From: F0422 sp003992255
GTDB lineage: Bacteria; Bacillota; Negativicutes; Veillonellales; Veillonellaceae
Reading direction: 5' to 3'
Assembly: GCF_003992255.1 (NCBI RefSeq)
Contig: NZ_RQVA01000001.1
Coordinates: 107,882-171,881, forward strand
Length of the DNA stretch: 64,000 nt
Made by a program: the position numbers and the translations under genes. Within the stretch, counting starts at the first letter, position 1. The number at the start of each line of letters is the position of its first letter. The notes under the pieces were generated by a model. It did not search any database. It saw only the letters and a list, made by a program, of their open reading frames with translations, and was not told the origin of the DNA. Shown piece after piece: positions 60,343 to 64,000 of this stretch.

Positions 60343-62781
60343 CTAGTCTACGTTTTGTGGTTCCAACACGTCTTCATGGTGGGTCTTAGCATCAGCTAGA
60401 TGATCAACCGGTTCTTCTTCTGCTATTGTTTCCACATTAATTTGGATTCGGTATAAATACATAATCGTATCATCCGTAATAGCTTCTTTCATACGTTCAA
60501 ACATGTCAAAGGCTTCAAATTTATACTCTACTAATGGATTTTTTTGTCCATAAGCACGCAATCCAATGCCTTCTTTTAACATATCCATAGAATCTAAATG
60601 TTCCATCCATTTGCTATCCACAACTTTTAGCATAATTGCTTTTTCTAGTTCTCGCATATTCGCTTCACCAATCATGGCTTCTCGTTGTTCATACTCACGA
60701 TGTGCAATATCAATTAGATGTTCTTGTAATTCAGCGCGACCAAATTCTTCCATTTGTTCTACTGTTAACATACCTGGCTCTAAGAAATAAATTTCTAGGT
60801 GTTTCAATAAGCCTTCGTAATTCCATTCTTCTGGATATAGTTTTTCGTCTGCATACTGGTTCATAGAACTGATAATGAGGTTATCTACCATATGCAAAAT
60901 TGTGTCTCGCAAGGATTGATTATTCAAAATCAAGCGACGTTGTTCGTATAATACTTCCCGTTGTTGATTCATAACATCATCATATTCCAAGATATACTTA
61001 CGAATATTAAAGTTATGATTTTCTACTTTTTTCTGTGCTCGTTCAATAGATTTCGTAATCAAGGAATGTTCGATTGGTTCATCTTCTTCCATTCCTAATT
61101 TATCCATCATACCAGCAATGTTATCGGCTCCGAAAATACGCATTAAATCATCTTCCAAGGACAAGAAGAATTGAGAAGATCCGTTATCTCCTTGACGACC
61201 GGAACGGCCTCGAAGCTGATTATCGATACGACGACTTTCATGTCGTTCTGTACCTAAAATGTGCAAGCCACCTAGTTCAGCCACTCCTTCTCCTAAGGAA
61301 ATATCTGTACCACGACCCGCCATATTGGTAGCAATGGTTACCATGCCATACTGACCAGCATTGGCAACGATTTCGGCTTCTTGTTCATGATGTTTCGCAT
61401 TCAATACGTTATGTGGAATGCCCGCTTTTGTCAGCATATCACTCAGCATTTCAGATTGTGTAATCGACGTAGTCCCCACCAAGATAGGCTGACCTGTTTT
61501 ATGGCGTTCTACTACATCGCGTACAACAGCACGATATTTTGCTGCTTTAGTTTTGAAAATAAGATCTGGCATATCAATACGAGCCAATACTTTATTTGGT
61601 GGAATTTCATATACTTCCAATCCATAAATATTATTGAACTCTTGTTCTTCCGTCTTCGCTGTACCAGTCATGCCAGATAATTTTTCATACATACGGAAAT
61701 AGTTTTGGAACGTAATAGATGCCAATGTTTGGCTTTCACGTTCTACTTTTAAACCTTCTTTTGCTTCAATAGCTTGATGCAATCCGTCAGAATAACGACG
61801 ACCAAACATAAGACGTCCAGTGAACTCATCGACGATAACAACTTCGCCATCTTTCACCACATAATCTTTATCTCGCTCCATCATAGCATAGGCACGAAGA
61901 GATGCGCTCAGCAAATGATTCAACTCCAAGTTAGAGGAATCATATAAGTTTTCAATGTGTAGCATTTTCTCAACTTTAGTAATCCCCTCTTCTGTAGGAG
62001 CTATTGTTTTTTGTTTTTCATCAATTGTATAGTCTTCATCTTTTACAAGATGCGGCACAATTTTAGCTAACTCATAATAACGTTCTGTAGAGCGTTCACC
62101 TGGACCAGAAATAATCAACGGTGTACGGGCTTCATCAATCAAAATAGAGTCCACTTCATCCACAATTGCATAGTTTAAAGGTCGTTGCACCATTTGATCA
62201 GCATGCACTACCATGTTGTCACGTAAATAGTCAAAGCCAAATTCATTATTTGTACCATATGTAATATCAGAAGCATAAGCTTGTTTACGTTGGTCATAAT
62301 CTAAACCAGCCACAATAAGACCCGTTGATAAGCCCAAGAAATTATACAGTCGACCCATCCATTCGCTATCACGACGCGCTAAATAATCATTGACAGTAAC
62401 AACATGAGCACCTTTTCCTGATAATGCATTTAAGTACACTGGTAATGTAGCTACTAATGTTTTACCTTCACCTGTACGCATTTCAGCAATATTACCGCGA
62501 TGCAACACTACACCACCAATCATTTGCACATCAAAATGACGCATCCCCAAAACACGTTTAGAAGCTTCGCGAACAACTGCAAAAGCTTCTGGCAAAATAT
62601 CATCTAATGTTTCACCTTCTGCCAATCTTGTTTTGAACTCTTCTGTTTTTGCTTTCAATGATGCATCACTTAATGCTAACATGGACGGTTCTAATTCGTT
62701 AATTTCATCTACGATCAATCGAATTCGTTTAATTTCTTTAGCATTTTTATTTCCTAGTAGTTTTTGTATAAAACCAAACAA
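60343..62781 (-). CDS. secA: Preprotein translocase ATPase SecA
   Basis: Motor of Sec protein export at the inner membrane. 812 residues with MRTGEGKT (Walker A, about 100), VDEVDSILIDEARTPLI (Walker B), the ATNMAGRGTDI and RGRSGRQGD motifs of the second RecA fold, and the helical scaffold C-terminus. The start is TTG at 62781, nine bases after AAGGAG; an upstream frame stop rules out a longer form. The C-terminal CxCxSG zinc tail of E. coli and B. subtilis SecA is missing: the chain ends EDVLEPQNVD. A consensus promoter is 60 bases upstream and a terminator follows. Confidence 0.97.
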   Translation of the reverse strand: MFGFIQKLLGNKNAKEIKRIRLIVDEINELEPSMLALSDASLKAKTEEFKTRLAEGETLDDILPEAFAVVREASKRVLGMRHFDVQMIGGVVLHRGNIAEMRTGEGKTLVATLPVYLNALSGKGAHVVTVNDYLARRDSEWMGRLYNFLGLSTGLIVAGLDYDQRKQAYASDITYGTNNEFGFDYLRDNMVVHADQMVQRPLNYAIVDEVDSILIDEARTPLIISGPGERSTERYYELAKIVPHLVKDEDYTIDEKQKTIAPTEEGITKVEKMLHIENLYDSSNLELNHLLSASLRAYAMMERDKDYVVKDGEVVIVDEFTGRLMFGRRYSDGLHQAIEAKEGLKVERESQTLASITFQNYFRMYEKLSGMTGTAKTEEQEFNNIYGLEVYEIPPNKVLARIDMPDLIFKTKAAKYRAVVRDVVERHKTGQPILVGTTSITQSEMLSDMLTKAGIPHNVLNAKHHEQEAEIVANAGQYGMVTIATNMAGRGTDISLGEGVAELGGLHILGTERHESRRIDNQLRGRSGRQGDNGSSQFFLSLEDDLMRIFGADNIAGMMDKLGMEEDEPIEHSLITKSIERAQKKVENHNFNIRKYILEYDDVMNQQREVLYEQRRLILNNQSLRDTILHMVDNLIISSMNQYADEKLYPEEWNYEGLLKHLEIYFLEPGMLTVEQMEEFGRAELQEHLIDIAHREYEQREAMIGEANMRELEKAIMLKVVDSKWMEHLDSMDMLKEGIGLRAYGQKNPLVEYKFEAFDMFERMKEAITDDTIMYLYRIQINVETIAEEEPVDHLADAKTHHEDVLEPQNVD

Positions 62782-62840
62782 CTATATCAACTCCTTATAT
62801 TAGTGGAACGAATTTCTTTTCAATACTATGTATCTAGATT

Positions 62841-62869
62841 ATTATAGCCTACTAGAGAGTAATAGTCAA
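62841..62869 (-). promoter_or_regulatory. Promoter of secA
   Basis: TTGACT (62864-62869) and TATAAT (62841-62846) are 17 bases apart on the minus strand. The -35 touches the T run of the hpf terminator. Confidence 0.75.
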
Positions 62870-62899
62870 AAAAAGAACTGATATTAACAATAATATCAG
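62868..62899 (-). terminator. Terminator after hpf
   Basis: A 9-bp stem, CTGATATTA/TAATATCAG with a 4-base loop, is followed by TTCTTTTTTT on the minus strand; the plus strand also has a T run, so it may work both ways. Confidence 0.7.
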
Positions 62900-62944
62900 C
62901 CCTTTTTTTGCTATGCCTATGGAATTATAACTATATGAAATCAG

Positions 62945-63478
62945 TTAACCCACTTCTGGCTCTAGCAAACCATATTTTCCATCATGACGTCGATAGACTA
63001 CATTCATGGTTTCAGTATCATCATTGAAGAACATAAAGAAATCATGTCCTAATAAATTCATTTGTAAAATAGCCTCTTCCACACTCATAGGACGTACTGT
63101 AAAATGTTTCCGTTTTACCACTTCTAATTCTTTTTCTTCTTGTACAGGTTCTACAGGTGCTATATCAATATGGAATCCAGTTTCCTTGCGGAATCGTTTT
63201 GCCAATCGAGTTTTGTGTTTATGTATTTGACGAATAATTTTATCTACTACTAGGTCGATGGCTGCATACATATCAAGATTGCTTTCAACGCCTCGCAACA
63301 CTACACTTTCTACAAAACAAGTTACTTCTACTTTGCGCTCTTCTTTTTCTAAGGACAATAACACTTGAACTGTTACTGGTGTTTCGAAATAACGAGATAA
63401 CTTTTCCAACCGTTTTTCAATATATTCACGTAACGCTACTGTTACTTCAAGATTTTTTCCTCGTACCGATAATTTCAT
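62945..63478 (-). CDS. hpf: Ribosome hibernation promoting factor, long form
   Basis: A 177-residue HPF. Residues 1-100 are the S30AE domain that occupies the decoding centre (SVRGKNLEVTVALREYIEKRL, quoted loosely; KTRLAKRFRK); residues 120-177 are the dimerising C-terminal domain (VRPMSVEEAI, DFFMFFNDDTETMNVVYRRHDG). The long form joins 70S into inactive 100S particles in stationary phase. ATG 63478 has AAAGGGTG upstream; a GTG three codons earlier is less likely. It lies alone between cspA and secA with its own terminator. Confidence 0.95.
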   Translation of the reverse strand: MKLSVRGKNLEVTVALREYIEKRLEKLSRYFETPVTVQVLLSLEKEERKVEVTCFVESVVLRGVESNLDMYAAIDLVVDKIIRQIHKHKTRLAKRFRKETGFHIDIAPVEPVQEEKELEVVKRKHFTVRPMSVEEAILQMNLLGHDFFMFFNDDTETMNVVYRRHDGKYGLLEPEVG

Positions 63479-63594
63479 AGTACTCACCCTTTCTTATATT
63501 GCATATATTATGGTTGTATTTATAGTATTCGCCGTAAGATGAAAAACTCCTTTAATTTAGGTTATATATTTTTGTTAATAGTAACACTAGCAAC

Positions 63595-63621
63595 AAAAAA
63601 AGACTTAGGAATATTCCTAAG
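63595..63621 (-). terminator. Terminator after the cold-shock gene
   Basis: An 18-base perfect palindrome, CTTAGGAAT/ATTCCTAAG, is followed by CTTTTTTT-like T run on the minus strand. Confidence 0.75.
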
Positions 63622-63634
63622 CCTTTTCTTGATA

Positions 63635-63832
63635 TTATGCTTTATATACGTTAGCCGCTTGAAGACCACGGTTGCCATCTACAATTTCAAATTCTACTTG
63701 TTGTCCTTCAGATAAGGACTTAAAGCCATCTTCTTGGATTGCAGAAAAATGTACGAATACGTCGCTACCATCTTCTCTTTCAATAAAGCCATAACCTTTT
63801 TCTGCACTGAACCATTTTACTTTCCCAAGCAT
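63635..63832 (-). CDS. Cold-shock protein (CSD family)
   Basis: A 65-residue single cold-shock domain: KWFSAEKGYGFIE contains RNP1 and VFVHFSAI RNP2. It binds single-stranded RNA and DNA and acts as RNA chaperone. The ribosome site is excellent (TAGGAGG). The leader of about 53 bases carries a hairpin, and a strong promoter lies upstream. Which Csp paralogue it is cannot be told. Confidence 0.96.
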   Translation of the reverse strand: MLGKVKWFSAEKGYGFIEREDGSDVFVHFSAIQEDGFKSLSEGQQVEFEIVDGNRGLQAANVYKA

Positions 63833-63864
63833 GATAATTCCTCCTACCTTTAATACTGCAAGCG

Positions 63865-63883
63865 ATTTAGATTATCTAAATCT
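63865..63883 (-). promoter_or_regulatory. Hairpin in the cold-shock gene leader
   Basis: A 9-bp perfect inverted repeat (GATTTAGAT/ATCTAAATC, 1-base centre) begins near the transcript start. Cold-shock leaders often fold as thermosensors; here it is only suggestive. Confidence 0.35.
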
Positions 63884-63891
63884 TGCTTTCA

Positions 63892-63920
63892 TGTTATCAC
63901 TATAAATGTATGGTGTCAAT
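63892..63920 (-). promoter_or_regulatory. Promoter of the cold-shock gene
   Basis: A perfect TTGACA (63915-63920) and an extended TAACAT -10 (63892-63897) are 17 bases apart on the minus strand. Nothing is recognised in 63921-64000. Confidence 0.8.
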
Positions 63921-64000
63921 CAAATTTTAACTTTATTTTCAAGTATTTTCTATATTGATATAATTCATTAGCATTATTATTCAATTATGCTAATTTTACT

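Overview
The window reads as chromosome of a low-GC, diderm Firmicute of the class Negativicutes, most likely Veillonella or a close relative. Gene content and order are Firmicute-like: radA, yacL-type PIN/TRAM, ispDF, gltX, cysS, mrnC, rlmB and yacP/rae1 follow the order known from Bacillus subtilis, and obgE, proBA, nadD, yqeK and rsfS lie together. It also carries a YadA-type trimeric autotransporter, a secretin-like protein and an LmeA-like lipid-binding protein, which imply an outer membrane. Species assignment is inference; no rRNA gene is present. Almost every gene is on the minus strand; purL is the only clear plus-strand protein gene.

Layout. Positions 149-11344 hold housekeeping genes: RNA metabolism (yacP/rae1, rlmB, mrnC), two aminoacyl-tRNA synthetases, isoprenoid synthesis (ispDF fusion), radA, upp and glyA. 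The gap between mrnC and rlmB holds a degenerate tandem repeat array with long hairpins. Positions 11419-13295 encode a short secretin with a one-TM, GspC/PilP-like partner. Then come galE, pgi, an RNase H1, a YbaK deacylase, a nucleoid-associated protein and a second epimerase.

Positions 19043-23564 are an accessory island between the epimerase and rlmD. It contains a helicase-HNH nuclease fusion translationally coupled to an unknown 177-residue protein (a candidate defence module), gene remnants, a chimeric scar joining a truncated 5' gene start to a second rlmD-like 3' end, and a small YadA-type adhesin. Downstream are rlmD, a TerC-family transporter, a 3D-domain wall protein and nhaA.

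Positions 28696-37343 are the purine locus: purF-purM-purN-purD on the minus strand and divergent purL, a single-chain FGAM synthase. Five tRNA genes (Asp, Phe, Gly, Cys, Leu) follow as one unit with a strong promoter and terminator.

Positions 38195-63832 are a long, mostly co-directional block: potassium uptake (trkA/trkH), a CvfB-like S1 protein, rsfS, an LCP enzyme, yqeK, nadD, an overlapping 47-codon membrane ORF, proline synthesis (proBA), yhbY, obgE, cell-wall and division genes (S41 protease, EnvC-like activator, ftsEX), a split transketolase, an envelope cluster (csaB, DUF5693, LmeA-like), prfB, secA, hpf and a cold-shock gene. prfB keeps the programmed +1 frameshift, but its stop at the shift site is UAA rather than the usual UGA.
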